Assembly (NCBI GenBank): GCA_944472135.2
Contig: CALYDD020000405.1
Location: 62,001-126,000, forward strand
Length of the DNA: 64,000 nt
Direction of reading: 5' to 3'
DNA from: Trichobilharzia regenti
Lineage: Eukaryota > Platyhelminthes > Trematoda > Strigeidida > Schistosomatidae
Positions 10,687 to 22,499 of this stretch are shown here, piece after piece. Numbering within the stretch: the stretch's first letter is position 1; each line of letters starts with the position of its first letter. Under the pieces are notes generated by a model. The model did not search any database. It was not told the DNA's origin and saw nothing but the letters and a program-made list of their open reading frames with translations. The translations under genes were made by a program, and so were the position numbers.

Positions 10687-11433
10687 TATTATTATTATTT
10701 CCTTTAATTCCTAGAGGAACATAGGGCTTCAGCCGAGCGTCTCCATTGCGTTCGGTTCTCTGCCAACGTTTTCACCTGGCTCCAAGTCCATCCACATGCC
10801 TTCATATACTCTTCACATGACCTCCTCCAAGTCACCTTCACACTGACGACCAACTCGCTGCTTCCCTTTCGGGTTACACTTCAGCAATGGCTTGTCTACT
10901 GATGTCACTTGTTGGTTTGTTTCCTCAGAGTATGGCCTATCCAATCCACCTCCATTTCTTCCTGCATATTTGTTGCACAATAGGTTCCTGCTGGGCTCGT
11001 TTGCTCCCAGAGATGCGTATTGCTGATCTTTTCTGACCGGCCATCTGATCTTGAGTGGTATTGAGCGAAGACAGCTGTTGATTAAGGTCTGTAGTTTGTT
11101 TGAGGTGCTCCTCATGACGCCCAATGCAAGTCACCGATCCATATGTTAAGTAGTACTGACTGACTTCACATTGGAGTTGAAAATCCGGATATTATTTTTG
11201 ATGTTGAGTGCTGTTGATCTCCACACAGACTTGAGAGTAATGAAAGCTTGTGTTGCTTTCCCGATGATCCTTGCTTTGATATCCCCATCCGTAACGTCCG
11301 CCAGTATATGAAACGATGGGTACGTAGGTAGGTAGGTAGGTAAAGGAGGTTGCTTCTTTCAGATTCTTCTCATTTATGCTGATTATTGTTGTTGCTTCTG
11401 GCCAGAAATCTTCATCACCTATGTTTTCTCTAT
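10687..11433 (-). mobile_element. Third RTE LINE 3' region (right)
   Basis: Mirror copy of 7896-8644, with the 103-codon open stretch at 10813-11124. Confidence 0.7.
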
Positions 11434-12128
11434 GCTCACCTGAAGGGTAAATGCATCTGCACCATTAAAAACGACTTTTTTAGAGTCGCGGCGACTGCAA
11501 CCAGGCAGTCTGTGCATCGTCAAACGAAAATTTAAAGACTTTATCGTCCTTCTTTCTTGGAAGTCGTTTCAATTACCTAAACACATGATAATTGTCTTGT
11601 TCGTATGAAGAAAAGCTCGAGACATACATTTCTTAACTAATTTAGAGATTGATTCTTTCCAAAATAGTTTACTTAAATAGATTTCTAGAAGTAACTTTAC
11701 CTATCCTCAATAAATAATGGTGTTAGGTTGGATAAAAATGAAAGAAATAATGTCAGATGAACGTCAATAGTGAAATGATTTGCAAGTGTTTGAAGAATTG
11801 GACTGAGGTGACTAAGTTTCCAACGCACAATATTTCAGATATACGCAACAGTACAAATTGACACAGTCTTTAAAACCACATGTGAATACGTGCTTTACGT
11901 TTCAAATACATTCGACCTCAGCTTGATTGCAGCAGGTAAAGTGAGTAGACACATTACACTCAAATTTGACTTAGCCAACTGTTTCTTATGTCCTAGCTAC
12001 CATTAGCCTTCTCTGTACAGTATAAACTAAAACATTTCTACACTTCTCACATGAAAGAAACTTTTAGGCCGACTACGTTTACCCTGAACAAACATATAAA
12101 CACGCAGAACTCTGCTGACTGACTGACT

Positions 12129-12739
12129 AGTTTCAACAAAGGACTTTGCACAGATGTGCAGCAGTTCGAGTCGCCACACTTCATGTAGCATAAAAAGCAA
12201 AAGAAGCAACTTAAACGAAATTCAACATAGAGATATAAGGCAAAAAGAATAGAAATAATAATAATAATTTATGTTCCGTATAGACTAGTGTTTACAAGAA
12301 CATTATAGATTTATTGGAATTGTAAGTCACCAGGAGTGGATGCATCTGCGCCAGCCATTGAAAACGATTTTGAGTCACATCACCGATTGTCTCCAACCAT
12401 TGGTTTCGACCATCCTGAAGGCCTCCTCCCTCAAACGGCCTGGAAGTCTAAACCTTCCTAAGTGGCTGGCTGGGTGGCTTAAACTAACTTAACTGTTGTG
12501 GATTTAATGGACTGATAAGGTCATTTTTGGGTTTGACAACCACTAGCTCTTCCCCAACCTGACTCATCCTATGCCAACTAACATTGTCCGTAGTCGAGGA
12601 ATGCGATGAATGGCTAGGCATGTATGCGTAACACAAGTCCTAACTATCTCTCTCAGTCGATGTAGCTTCACAGTCCCATCGATTGATTTCCCCTCCTTAC
12701 CTAGCAGTGGACCGATGTCTAACCTCAATATCGCTTACA
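12129..12739 (-). mobile_element. Degenerate SR2-like RTE tail (right)
   Basis: Mirror copy of 6590-7200. Confidence 0.7.
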
Positions 12740-13003
12740 CAAAGAATACTCCGCAAAAGCTTCACGGATTTTTTTGTTGTCCACACTCAAATTTTTTATT
12801 GTAGCATTATTTTATTTTCATTCCGTTTTTTTTACATGATGCTTCGAAATGCAACAATTTCAACGGATTCAACACAGTGAAAAATTTTGCATTGATTTAT
12901 TCATCTCTGAACTAACTGAACTAATCCACTCTCATTTTAAATAGCATTCCAAATTTAAAAAAAAGCTTAACCTACAAGTTGTCTATTTTTTACTAACACT
13001 TAC

Positions 13004-13165
13004 CGGTTGCCAATCTGGAAAATCATTTGGAGGATGTTTGAAGGATGGACCAAAATTGACAGAAACTGTGGCTGCCCTGAATATTGATATTGCTGGATAA
13101 TAGCTACCTGCGTAGATATTCGTGAAAGCTGTTCCCATACACTCACCATTACGATAAAATACAAT
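13004..13165 (-). CDS. ASH2L: ASH2L penultimate exon (right IR1 copy)
   Basis: Mirror copy of 6164-6325. It lies on the same strand as the upstream ASH2L exons (36492-24794), and its phase 0 start matches the phase 0 end of the exon at 24794. On the minus strand the next sequence after the intron is the IR1 spacer in the wrong orientation, so the terminal exon is not reached as assembled. Confidence 0.85.
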
Positions 13166-13623
13166 CTATATTAAAAGAAAATAATATGAATATATTGCTT
13201 AAAGTAAACACTCTTGATAATACACACAATTTTTTTTATCATTTATTTTGAAACTAGACGCCAACAATGAAACAGATCTGTTGATCATATTTTTAGTTTG
13301 TACCAGTGGATTGTAGCTGTATTTTCAGGTGACTACTAACTTTTATAACTGATTATTTGTACTCCTATAAATATAATATTGCATTCGGATTTTTATTCTA
13401 ATATTTCGTATCATTCGTTATCCAATAAGTTTGTTAAGTCCCCTACAAATAGTTTATAAGACTATAAATCTTTGAAAGGTCCATTTTTCACACTTAGCGA
13501 CAACTGTACAGATTTAATCTTTAGGATTCCACAAGGATAGTAAATGAGTATCCCAACCAGTGATCTACATAAGTGTGTGTACAATCATCACTGAAAATGC
13601 AAAACTACAACGATAATTTCATA

Positions 13624-13816
13624 TTACATGGAGGATTTCATTATCAGCTGACATCAGTTAGAGAGCCACTGGGAAACCTGCATGGAGTACTGGACAGCTG
13701 CTTCCCCCGTCCTAGTTTGGGACTCTTTGACAGTACACACCCACCGGGGTTCGAACCCAGCACCTTCTGGTTACAAGGTGAGCTTGTAGACCATTGAGCC
13801 ACTGGGACCCAATCCA
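13624..13816 (-). mobile_element. Sm-alpha-like tRNA-derived SINE with decayed hammerhead (right)
   Basis: Mirror copy of 5513-5705, with the B box at 13746-13758 and the decayed hammerhead at 13684-13735. Confidence 0.75.
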
Positions 13817-13998
13817 ATGGACCTTGAGTACTAACTTCTGCCAATTCATGACATAGCGCGACCATTTCGCAATATCTTCTTCGATGACTTGCTGCCTCAT
13901 CTTCAACCTGCTGTACTCTACTGGTCACGTCACGGCTTCCCACTAGAACCCCAGGTTAAGTGCCTGAATAGAGCCAGCCACTAGTGAGCATCAGATTA

Positions 13999-14205
13999 AT
14001 TTTCAAGTATTGGTTTTGTAGGGATTTTGTTTGATTGCATGGAGGATTTCATCATGAGCGTACTGCTGAAGAGTCCCAAACTAGGACGAAAACAGCAGCT
14101 GTCCAGTACTCCCAGGTTTTCCAGTGGTTCTCTAACTGCTGTCAGCTCATGATGAAATCCTCCATGCAATCAAACAAAATCCCTACAAAACCAATACTTG
14201 AAAAT
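13999..14205. repeat. Hairpin with perfect 61-bp arms around a hammerhead (right)
   Basis: Mirror copy of 5124-5330. Arms are 13999-14059 and 14145-14205. Confidence 0.9.
14060..14109 (+). ncRNA. Type I hammerhead ribozyme-like sequence (right)
   Basis: Exact mirror of 5220-5269, here on the plus strand. The core motifs CTGAAGA, GAAA and GTC are unchanged. Confidence 0.75.
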
Positions 14206-14369
14206 TTGATATTACGCAGTGAAATTCGAACAAATGGACACCAGATGTGTAGACACATATTAAATAAAATAATTTTAAATTGTCGTGCTGCCTGTAAACA
14301 AGGAATTATATTTCCAGATAAACACTTGGAAAGAATTACAGGAAGCTGATGAATTAATGACCGATAAGG

Positions 14370-15284
14370 AGACTCTAGAAGATATGGATTTCGCAGACAA
14401 TATATGTGTCTGATGTCGAGGATTTGTAGGCGAAAACCAACAAACTGGCTGAAGAGACAGTGAAAACATGATTGTAGGTGGACATAGAGAAGACGGAAGT
14501 GATTAACATAACCAACCGACAGCAGCAGCAACAAACAACCATCAAAAGAAGAGATTACACAGAGGTTACCTCCTTCACTTTTCTAGGAAGCACCGTTTCA
14601 ACTATAGAAATTTGGAATGAATGAAGATGACAAAGGAGGCTAGAATCGGAAGGACCTTCGTCAATCTGACATCAGTTTGGAAATCCTCTGCACTTCACCT
14701 CAGCATAAAGAACAAGATTTCTCAGGATTTTCAACATGAATGTGAAATCAGTCAGTCAGTTCTTCTATATACGGGTCAGAAACTTAGCCAGCATGTCACG
14801 AAAAGTATTTCCGACAAGTCACTGCAGATGACTGGTGGTTTGCATCTTACACTGTTTAGTACCAAACAGTCACTGCAGACTTTTATCTGTCTGCATACTG
14901 AAAATCAAGAGGCCAGTCGGCTGACCAGAAAGAATTAGCTAAAAGAAACTTTCACTGGCTGGCTGGCTGGGAACAAACCAACTAGAAGCTAATCGCCCAA
15001 CAAATGTGTATGACAAAATGAAGATGGATCGGGCATTGATTGAGGAGAACACCGAATGATATCGCACGCAATACACATGCCATCGCATTGCTCGAGTACA
15101 ATCCTAATAGGAAGCGACGAGTTGCATGTTGGTTTGAGGGTGACATGGAAGAGATCGTGTGGCTAGGAAGAGCAAAGAGATTATGGGCAATCGTGGACCC
15201 ACCTGAAGAGGACGCCAGAAAATAGAACAAAGTGGAGGTGTTGTTGAAGCCCTATGTTCCACTCGGAACCCAAAGCAATAATAA
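14370..15284 (+). mobile_element. Second RTE LINE 3' region (right)
   Basis: Mirror copy of 4050-4960 with the same blocks: FADN near 14393, FTFLGSTVST near 14580, GDMEEIVW near 15145 and the CCCTATGTTCCACTCGG tail near 15250. Confidence 0.7.
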
Positions 15285-15985
15285 TAATAATAATGTCTGT
15301 CTGTTTTCGACATAGAACTTTGCACAAATGTGCGGAAGTTCAAGTCGCCACATTCCGTGTAGCACGCGAAGCAAGAGAAGAAAGTACAAGAAAAGCATAA
15401 TAGAAACAGTGAGCAGAAGTGTGAGACAAGAGGAGTAATAACGAAGAACAAAACAGTTTCATTGAAGATCATAAGTCACAGGGAGTGGATGCATCTGCGC
15501 CACTGTGAACGGTTTTGAGCCATGTCACCAATTGTTTCCAACCATAGATTTTTACCGTCCCGAGGACCCCAGCCTGGAAGTCTACACCTTTCTACGTGGC
15601 TTAGACCAACTGTTGTGGATTTCATTGACTGGTGAAGCCAAGTTTTTGTTTGACCGCCGCTAGCTTTTTTCCAGTCTGACCCTATATCCGCTAACATAGC
15701 TCGTCGAGGGAGGCGATGGCTTGGCATACGTAACACATGTCCTAACCATCTCAGTCTTTGTAGTTTCACGACTTCGTCGATTGATTTCCCCTGTTTACTT
15801 AGAACTCTGCGCCTAACCTCAATGTTGCTCACCTTATTATGCCACTTTACACGGGAAATAGAACGCAGGCACCTATGATCAAAGACAGCTAGTCTTTTCA
15901 TGTCTTCCACTCTCAGTGGCCAGGTCTCACAACCATACAGGAGGACGGAGCGGACTGATGAGCAGTACACCCGCCCTTTGGTCGA
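15285..15985 (-). mobile_element. SR2-like RTE LINE 3' end (right)
   Basis: Mirror copy of 3345-4045. The 164-codon frame is at 15476-15970; it differs from the left copy by one residue (Ser for Gly in VLGKQG) and by a small deletion in the tail near 15430. Confidence 0.8.
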
Positions 15986-16927
15986 TAGTCGAACATCTCG
16001 TCTACGCCAGAGTCGGCGTAGTAAAATGATGAATTAGAGATTGAATCCTTATTTTATTAATAACTATAATTTTCAGGTTTTATTATTTCATCACTGACGT
16101 CTTATAGGAATTAATCCGATTTTTTTGCCTTCGCATATACAAAACATGACAAGAAACAAATGCAATGAAGTGTGTATGAACCAGCTGCGTAGAAAATTTA
16201 TAACATCGTCATGAACACGATTATATATATAGTTTCACTTTCAAAGATTGTGTGTGTGTGTGTATGTGTGTGTGTTTGTGGATTCATTTAGACCAGTGGG
16301 TGAAAAATAAAAAAATTGTAGAGATTAGTCCGACAAATCCAGGTGGAAGGATGGATAGACAAAGAGATAAGAGAAAAGGTTGAAATGCTATATTCACAGA
16401 TAGGAAAAAATCAAGTGGATTTTTATCGAAATAACACACATATCACCCACCCACCTCTACATTCATTTAACATGGAAAGAAACCCAATCACATTTTTTTT
16501 TAGCTGTTCACATATCAACTTAGTAGTTCTCATATTAAATAAAGACACTTGATTTTTTTTCTTCGTTTTTAAAGTATCAGATTTTAAGCAACATGCTGGC
16601 TTTCAGTCTTCTATTCAACAAAATTCTCATCCTTCACACATGTTTATATAATCTCGCCGAGTTAACTAGCCAGTCCAAAGAAGTCCCAGTAAACAGACAG
16701 GGTTGGGGGCGTACGGATATCAACCACACACTACTAAACCTATCATCAAACTGCTAGACAAACTTCATTCAGCACACAGTAAATATATACTGCAAATACA
16801 GAAACTTCAAATAACAACAATCTTACTTTTCGCTTGAATCGGAGAGGCGAAATGACACAGTGGGCTGGTGAAAGCTAGCCGTCGGGAAGCCAGTCACAGC
16901 CAGTCTCCCAGTGTGTGTCTTCTCTCG
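15985..16927. other. Gene-free repeat interior (right arm)
   Basis: Mirror of 2400-3344. A TG-rich microsatellite lies at 16246-16277. No gene seen. Confidence 0.6.
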
Positions 16928-17700
16928 ATGAAAGCAAGAGTAGGAACGGGTAGGTGGAATGTCCGTACAATGTGCGAGACTGGGAAGGCTGTCCATTTAG
17001 CCAAAGAGATGGCTTAGAATTACTGAGTATCTGCGAAAGCAGATGGAATGGGTGTGGACTGGCAACATTGTTAACGAGAGAGTCAATAATCTACTCCCGT
17101 CTGGTCATTCGGACAAAAACCACGAGCACACTGAGACAGTGAGTAGGTGGCTACCATGATGTCACCAGTGACAACCAAAGCCCTAATGCAGTGAAAACTG
17201 ATCTCCTCATGAAGACCATGACAACAAGATTCAACTGAAAAGGAAGGAAGGAAGGTCACAATTATCCGATGCTACACACAATGCTATAAACAACGCGGAA
17301 CAAGAGAAGATAAACGATTTTTACAGACAACTACAAACAGTAATGGATATCAAAATCTTTACGGGCGATATGAATGTAAGCCAAACTGGGAGCAGAAAAA
17401 ACAGGAAGAGAACTCATCATGGGTCGAGAAACTCTCACTCGGACGGAGTTATTCGTAGACTTCTGCTCTTTCAACAATTTGGTGATCGGAAAGAGCGTGT
17501 ACAAACACAAAGATATACACAAAGCAACAAGGATTTAGCCTGACGGACATACTACAAACCAGAGATTTCACCTCAATACTGTTCAAAGAAGTGGAGACGC
17601 AACCTGCTGGATACAAAGTTGAGAAGGGGAGCAGATGCGGGCTCACGTCATCACCTAGTTCAAGGAACCTTCAAAGTGAAGTTGAGATTCCTCAGAAGAA
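16928..17700 (+). mobile_element. RTE-clade LINE endonuclease fragment 1 (right)
   Basis: Mirror copy of 1627-2399. The block order is the same as in RTE endonucleases (WNVRTM, CESRWNG, GDMN, RGADAGSRHHLV). It is a degenerate remnant. Confidence 0.7.
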
Positions 17701-17984
17701 CTGCAGACAGGGAAGAATCCAACTTCAAGGTCCGCATTATGTACGAGATTGGCAAAGCTGCCCAGACTGCAAAAGAAATGAAAAGATACGGAATTCAAGT
17801 ACTTGGGATATGTGAAAGCAGATGGAACGGGAATGGACTCAACAAATTGTCAACGGGTGGAGTCAGTGATCTACTCCGGTCACCCTGAAGATAACCACAC
17901 GCACACCGAAGGCGTGGCTATCATGATGTCAACAGCGGCAACGAAGGCCCTGATGCAATTGGAGGCGATCTCGCCCAGGATAAT

Positions 17985-18409
17985 TGATAGGATCCCACAT
18001 ATTTTGGTATTGACTGTTTAAACTTGCATTTATGGTATGTTATCATTCTCACGCATTTTGGTAGTGACTGCTAATTTTGTATATATGGTATATCATTCCC
18101 ACACATTTTGTTACTGACTGTCAATGTCGCACATATGGCATATTATGATTTCTCACACACTTTGTTATTGGCTATTAAGGTCAATTATTTCAAATGCTGT
18201 TAGCTGTCCATATTGTTGTAAAATGTATAAATACCATGGCTTTCTTTATCGTTGTTGCACTTCAATACACAGTCACAGTCCAGCCTTTGTCTTTTGATAT
18301 TTGCGTGCTTTACTAAGTCGGAAGGTACGACGAGCAGATAGACAGATTAGTTCAGGCGCAGACAGAATAAGGTGAAAACGTCTTCATCTAATTCCCTACA
18401 GTTATAACA
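17985..18409 (+). repeat. 5' LTR
   Basis: 425 bp, starts TGATAGGATCCC and ends TATAACA. Contains tgtataaataccatggc near 18225, a TATA-like box. Its last 45 bp differ from the 3' LTR. Directly downstream, attggcgacggg occurs twice about 25 bp apart (18410 and 18432), in the place of a primer binding site; the matching tRNA is not assigned. Confidence 0.85.
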
Positions 18410-18434
18410 ATTGGCGACGGGGTTTACTTAACAA

Positions 18435-19364
18435 TTGGCGACGGGATTTACTTTAATTCATCGCAGTTATAGCACGCAACGACGACAGTTTTTATTCTGT
18501 TCAGCGCAACTATATAACATTTTTGACTGTGTAAATTACAACCCAATTATAATGTCTATCTCTCTGGACGATCTTCCGGTGACTGCAGTTGAGGTTGCCA
18601 GACACACACTGCGTGATCCAGTTTTACAGCAAGTATCAAAGTTCATCCGATTTGGCTGGCCTCCACATGTTCATTCAAATGTTTTAAAACAGTTTTACCA
18701 GCGACGCAAATCCCTATCCATCGTTAATGGATGCATAATGTTTGCTGATCGTGTTGTCGTTCCAGCTAATCTTCGTGACCATGTGCTTCGGCAGCTTCAT
18801 ATATCACATCCTGGTGTTGGGAGAATGAAGGCGATCGCTCGCAGTTATGTTTACTGGCCCAACATCGATGACCATATCGAAGACCTCGTTCGCAAGTGTA
18901 GTAAATGTGCTCAAGCATCAAAGTGTCCACGCAAGACAGAACTATGTTCCTGGCCACGACCGGACAAACCATGGTCCCGTGTTCATGTTGACTTCGCTGG
19001 ACCGTTCAATAGTATGCATTTCTTAATATGTGTCGACGCGTTTTCCAAATGGCCAGAGATATTTCCTATGCATTCTGCCACATCAATTGCAACAGTGTCC
19101 CTCCTACGTCAACTATTACTGAACGTTTCGTCGACACCTTTAAGCGTGCTTATGCAAAAGCGAAGGGGGAGGGAACAACAGAAAAAAATTTTGGATAAAT
19201 TCTTGCTGCATTATCGTACGAATGAAAAAGGACAGTTATGTGGCAGACACACAGATCACGCTCTATCCAGTACCACGCAAAGGTCAACTCGACAAAGAAG
19301 AGCTCCGAAACCTTTTCAAATAGATCCAAAAAGCAAGTCCTACACTCTTTACGGGGGGAGGTGA
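18435..19364 (+). pseudogene. Ty3/gypsy integrase fragment
   Basis: A 309-codon open frame. Residues about 118-165 carry the zinc-binding HHCC motif (H122, H125, C155, C158; context LHISHPGVGRMK, YWPNIDDHIEDLV, CSKC). Residues 184-206 hold the first two catalytic aspartates of the retroviral-type core (D186 in HVDFAGP, D201 in VDAFSKW). The rest of the core, with the catalytic glutamate, is missing: after residue about 228 the frame jumps to C-terminal sequence, with FLLHYRT and a basic RSTRQRRAPKPFQID tail near the LTR. The protein cannot be an active integrase. The first about 39 residues probably do not belong to the family. Confidence 0.8.
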
Positions 19365-19800
19365 TAGGATCCCACATATTTTGGTATTGACTGTTTAAAC
19401 TTGCATTTATGGTATGTTATCATTCTCACGCATTTTGGTAGTGACTGCTAATTTTGTATATTATCATTCTCACGCATTTTGGTAGTGACTGCTAATTTTG
19501 TATATATGGTATATCATTCCCACACATTTTGTTACTGACTGTCAATGTCGCACATATGGCATATTATCATTTCTCACACACTTTGTTATTGGCTATTAAG
19601 GTCAATTATTTCAAATGCTGTTAGCTGTCCATATTGTTGTAAAATGTATAAATACCATGGCTTTCTTTATCGTTGTTGCACTTCAATACACAGTCACAGT
19701 CCAGCCTTTGTCTTTTGATATTTGCGTGCTTTACTAAGTCGGAAGGTACGACGAGCAGATAGACATATAAGTTCAGGCGCAGACAGAGCAAGATATAACA
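19362..19800 (+). repeat. 3' LTR
   Basis: 439 bp, starts TGATAGGATCCC and ends ATATAACA. It has an internal duplication of about 43 bp (attctcacgcattttggtag unit, twice in 19419-19500) that the 5' LTR lacks. Confidence 0.85.
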
Positions 19801-19978
19801 ATAATGACCGCCAGATTCAACTACAAAGGAAGGAAAGTGTCAGTTATACAATGCTATACACCCACAAACAATGCAGACCTCGAAAAGAAAGAAGAATTCC
19901 AAGGACAACTACAGGCGACAGTGGACAATACTCCAGTTGATGACATTAAAATACTAAAGGGAGACATGAACGCCAAAA

Positions 19979-21640
19979 TGAGACCCAAAATACACAAGAC
20001 AAATATCCCGTTACGACCGATTGTATCACTCCCAGGAACTCCAACATATAATTTATCCAAAGAATTATACAGAAAACTAAAACACCTAATGGAATACCGC
20101 GATCACTCCATCAACTCTGCTATTCAATTCCTAGAGAAAATCAGAGACATCCAAATAGATGAACAAGAAATAATGGTATCCTTCGACGTGACAGTATTAT
20201 ATACCTCTATCGGACAAAAACTAGCAAAAGAAACCATGGAGCAATTACTTAGCAACGACGAACAACTTCCACAACAATCAAAAATGCAACACACAAGTTG
20301 AATGGAATGCATAAACTCATGCCTAACAATGTATTACCAATTCAACAGCCAAGTATATGAACTAGTTGAAGGAACACCCATGGGATCGCCAATATCAGGT
20401 TTGATTGCAGAAGCAGTGATGCAAAGACTCGAAAACATAATTCTACCAAAGATCAAACCCAAAATTTGGATACGTTATTTAGACGACACATTCGTAACAA
20501 TCAAAAGAAAGGAGTTGGATAAAACTCACAACTTAATAAACGACGTCTTCAACGACACAAAATTCACAAGAGAAGATGAATCCGAGGACAAAATACCATT
20601 TTTGGACATCTTAGACAAGCGAAAAACTACAGGGGAATTAGAAACTCAAGTTGATAGAAAATCAACTCACACAGACCAAATCCTGAATTACAACAGCAAC
20701 AATCCAATAACACACAAAAGGAATTGTATACAAACACTGTTCAAGAGGGCGAGGACTCATTGCGGCACTCCCACCTTAAGGAAAATTGAAGAAAGATATC
20801 ACATGGACGTCTTCCAAAAGAATGGATATCCACGGAATTTCATCAAAAGACATCTACTCCCAAGCCAACTTATCAAGTCAAAGACCTAAAAAGAAAGCAC
20901 AAAGAAAACTGCCCTACCGTACATAAAAGACATCTCAGAAATTACTCCCAGACTCTTCAAATTTTTAGGAATTGACGTAGCACACAAATCAACAAAATCA
21001 CTTCACTCAGTTCTATGTCAACCAAAAGACAGACTCAAGAGCGAAAGAAGATAAAACCAACATCATCTACAAAATAAATTGTAACAACTGCGAAAAACGC
21101 AACATCGGCAAAAGTGGACGTCCCTTTCGTCTTCGTATCCGTGGCCATAAGCTAGACGTCAAAATACATGACATCCACTCCCTCACTCATATCGCCTCAC
21201 TACATACACATAACCACGGACATCAATTTGACTGGAACAACCAGCGTTCAACTATTAGACAGAGGAAACACCAAGAATGCTAGAGAATTATTAGACGACT
21301 GTCTAGTATTCCAGTGAATCGTCAATCAACAGACACACCGAGATAGACAAAATTCACCAACCAATAAGAAGTAAATCCCACACACAAAGGGTTAAAGTTT
21401 AAGTCAAGGAAGCGATCAGTACCAATACAAGTGGACTAGTCGGTGTGAAGACACGCAGAAACAACCAGTCACGTTCAAAGTGACCCAGCAGGAAATATGA
21501 CTAATAAACTACTCGTGGAGAAATCTAAAAGCTCACTTCAATGAATTGAAGTATGCGCTGAAGATGTTGCCTAATAGGGCAATGAAACTCATCCAGCTCA
21601 GAGAACACGACTATATCAAGAAGTTAATCACTCCATGAAT
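19979..21640 (+). mobile_element. Penelope-like element fragment, right IR1 copy
   Basis: Same element as the left copy, but with more 3' sequence. RT blocks run 19979-20889, interrupted by an in-frame TGA at 20299-20301. The linker (PYIKDISEITPRLFKFLGI) and GIY-YIG endonuclease (IIYKINC, NIGKSGRPFRLRIRGHK) follow at 20905-21350 with frameshifts. The 3' part near 21540-21640 has the GAAGATG and GCAATGAAAC motifs often seen at PLE ends. The stop codon and frameshifts make autonomous activity unlikely. Confidence 0.85.
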
Positions 21641-21734
21641 GACTATGCAGTGTATATGTACGCTATAAAATAAACCCACTTTGGAAGTCAACTGTACCGC
21701 CCGGATTTTCTAATTTCGGTAGCTTAAATATTAT
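21641..21734. other. Junction between IR1 and IR2
   Basis: Short stretch between the PLE end and the start of the IR2 left arm. No feature seen. Confidence 0.5.
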
Positions 21735-22400
21735 CGTACAAAAAAGTGGAATGCATTAAACAAACTATTTCTGCCTTTTTGTTTGGACTCAATTACTCTG
21801 GATAACAGCCATACTTAATGTGTGACGGTTGATAAACCTAATTGCCCAGGCTGAAACGAGCGGAAAGGGACATGAACTCATGACCCGTTGGCTGTGATCC
21901 TGGCTCTTCACCCGATATCAATGACATCTATGCTAATTTGTTCTCTTTTCAACTCTACAGTACTGATTTAAATCTGCAACTTGATAGTTCCAGATATTTC
22001 CAACTCTTTAAAAAATTCAAGAGATGAAAGACGAATTCCAATGCATTTAAATCAGATTTCATAGAAAATGTATTCGAAAAATACTGAAATTCGAAGGTAG
22101 TTTTATTGGTTAGGTAAACTTAGAAATCATAGCTCTTACAGATAATTGGCAGCTTGTTAATTATCCTACTAACAAAAATAAAGTAGTATAAACCCATATC
22201 GCTCACCTTACTATTCGGTAGTGGACGCAGTGATTTTTCGGCTTTACTTGGATCATCTTTTTCTTCAAAGTAGAAGGAACTCCGAAACCTGATCAAAGGC
22301 TAAAACCAAGGGACAGAAGGACAACTGAATTAACTAAGCGAAGAAATAATACCTCTATCGGCAATCTATGTAAATGCAGGAAAGCAACGGGAGGAAATCA
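21735..22400. other. Outer part of IR2 left arm
   Basis: No gene or named element recognised. Mirror at 57660-58324. Confidence 0.5.
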
Positions 22401-22499
22401 GCGATTTCACTCCCTATTTCCTCGCTAAAACATCTAATAAAACAAAGATATCAGATTTACAAATATATGAATATGTGGGTAAAATTACTATTATATACT

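Larger units (their letters stand above)
17985..19800 (+). mobile_element. Internally deleted Ty3/gypsy-like LTR element
   Basis: Bounded by TG...CA long terminal repeats and flanked by a perfect 5-bp target duplication ATAAT (17980-17984 and 19801-19805). The left IR1 arm has the empty site with one ATAAT copy. The internal part (18410-19361) is only about 950 bp and retains an integrase fragment; gag, protease, RT and RNase H are absent. A purine-rich tract (acggggggagg, 19351-19361) lies just before the 3' LTR. It is a non-autonomous element. Confidence 0.9.
17715..19978 (+). mobile_element. RTE-clade LINE endonuclease fragment 2 (right), split by LTR element
   Basis: Right-arm partner of the fragment at 1170-1612. 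Coding blocks lie at 17715-17979 and 19806-19978; between them sits the LTR element at 17985-19800 with its target duplications. Removing the insertion restores the left-arm arrangement exactly. Confidence 0.8.
10687..21147 (-). repeat. Right arm of large inverted repeat IR1
   Basis: Reverse complement of 1-8644, with a 1.8-kb LTR-element insertion at 17985-19800 that the left arm lacks. The inner boundary lies in an ATT/AAT microsatellite (10687-10698; left partner 8633-8644). The outer end shown is where the left partner meets the window edge, so the arm may continue beyond 21147. Confidence 0.95.

Noticed and set aside
18766..18972. Open frames antisense to the integrase fragment and to other elements
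   Set aside because: They are shadows of the coding strand with no recognisable domain.
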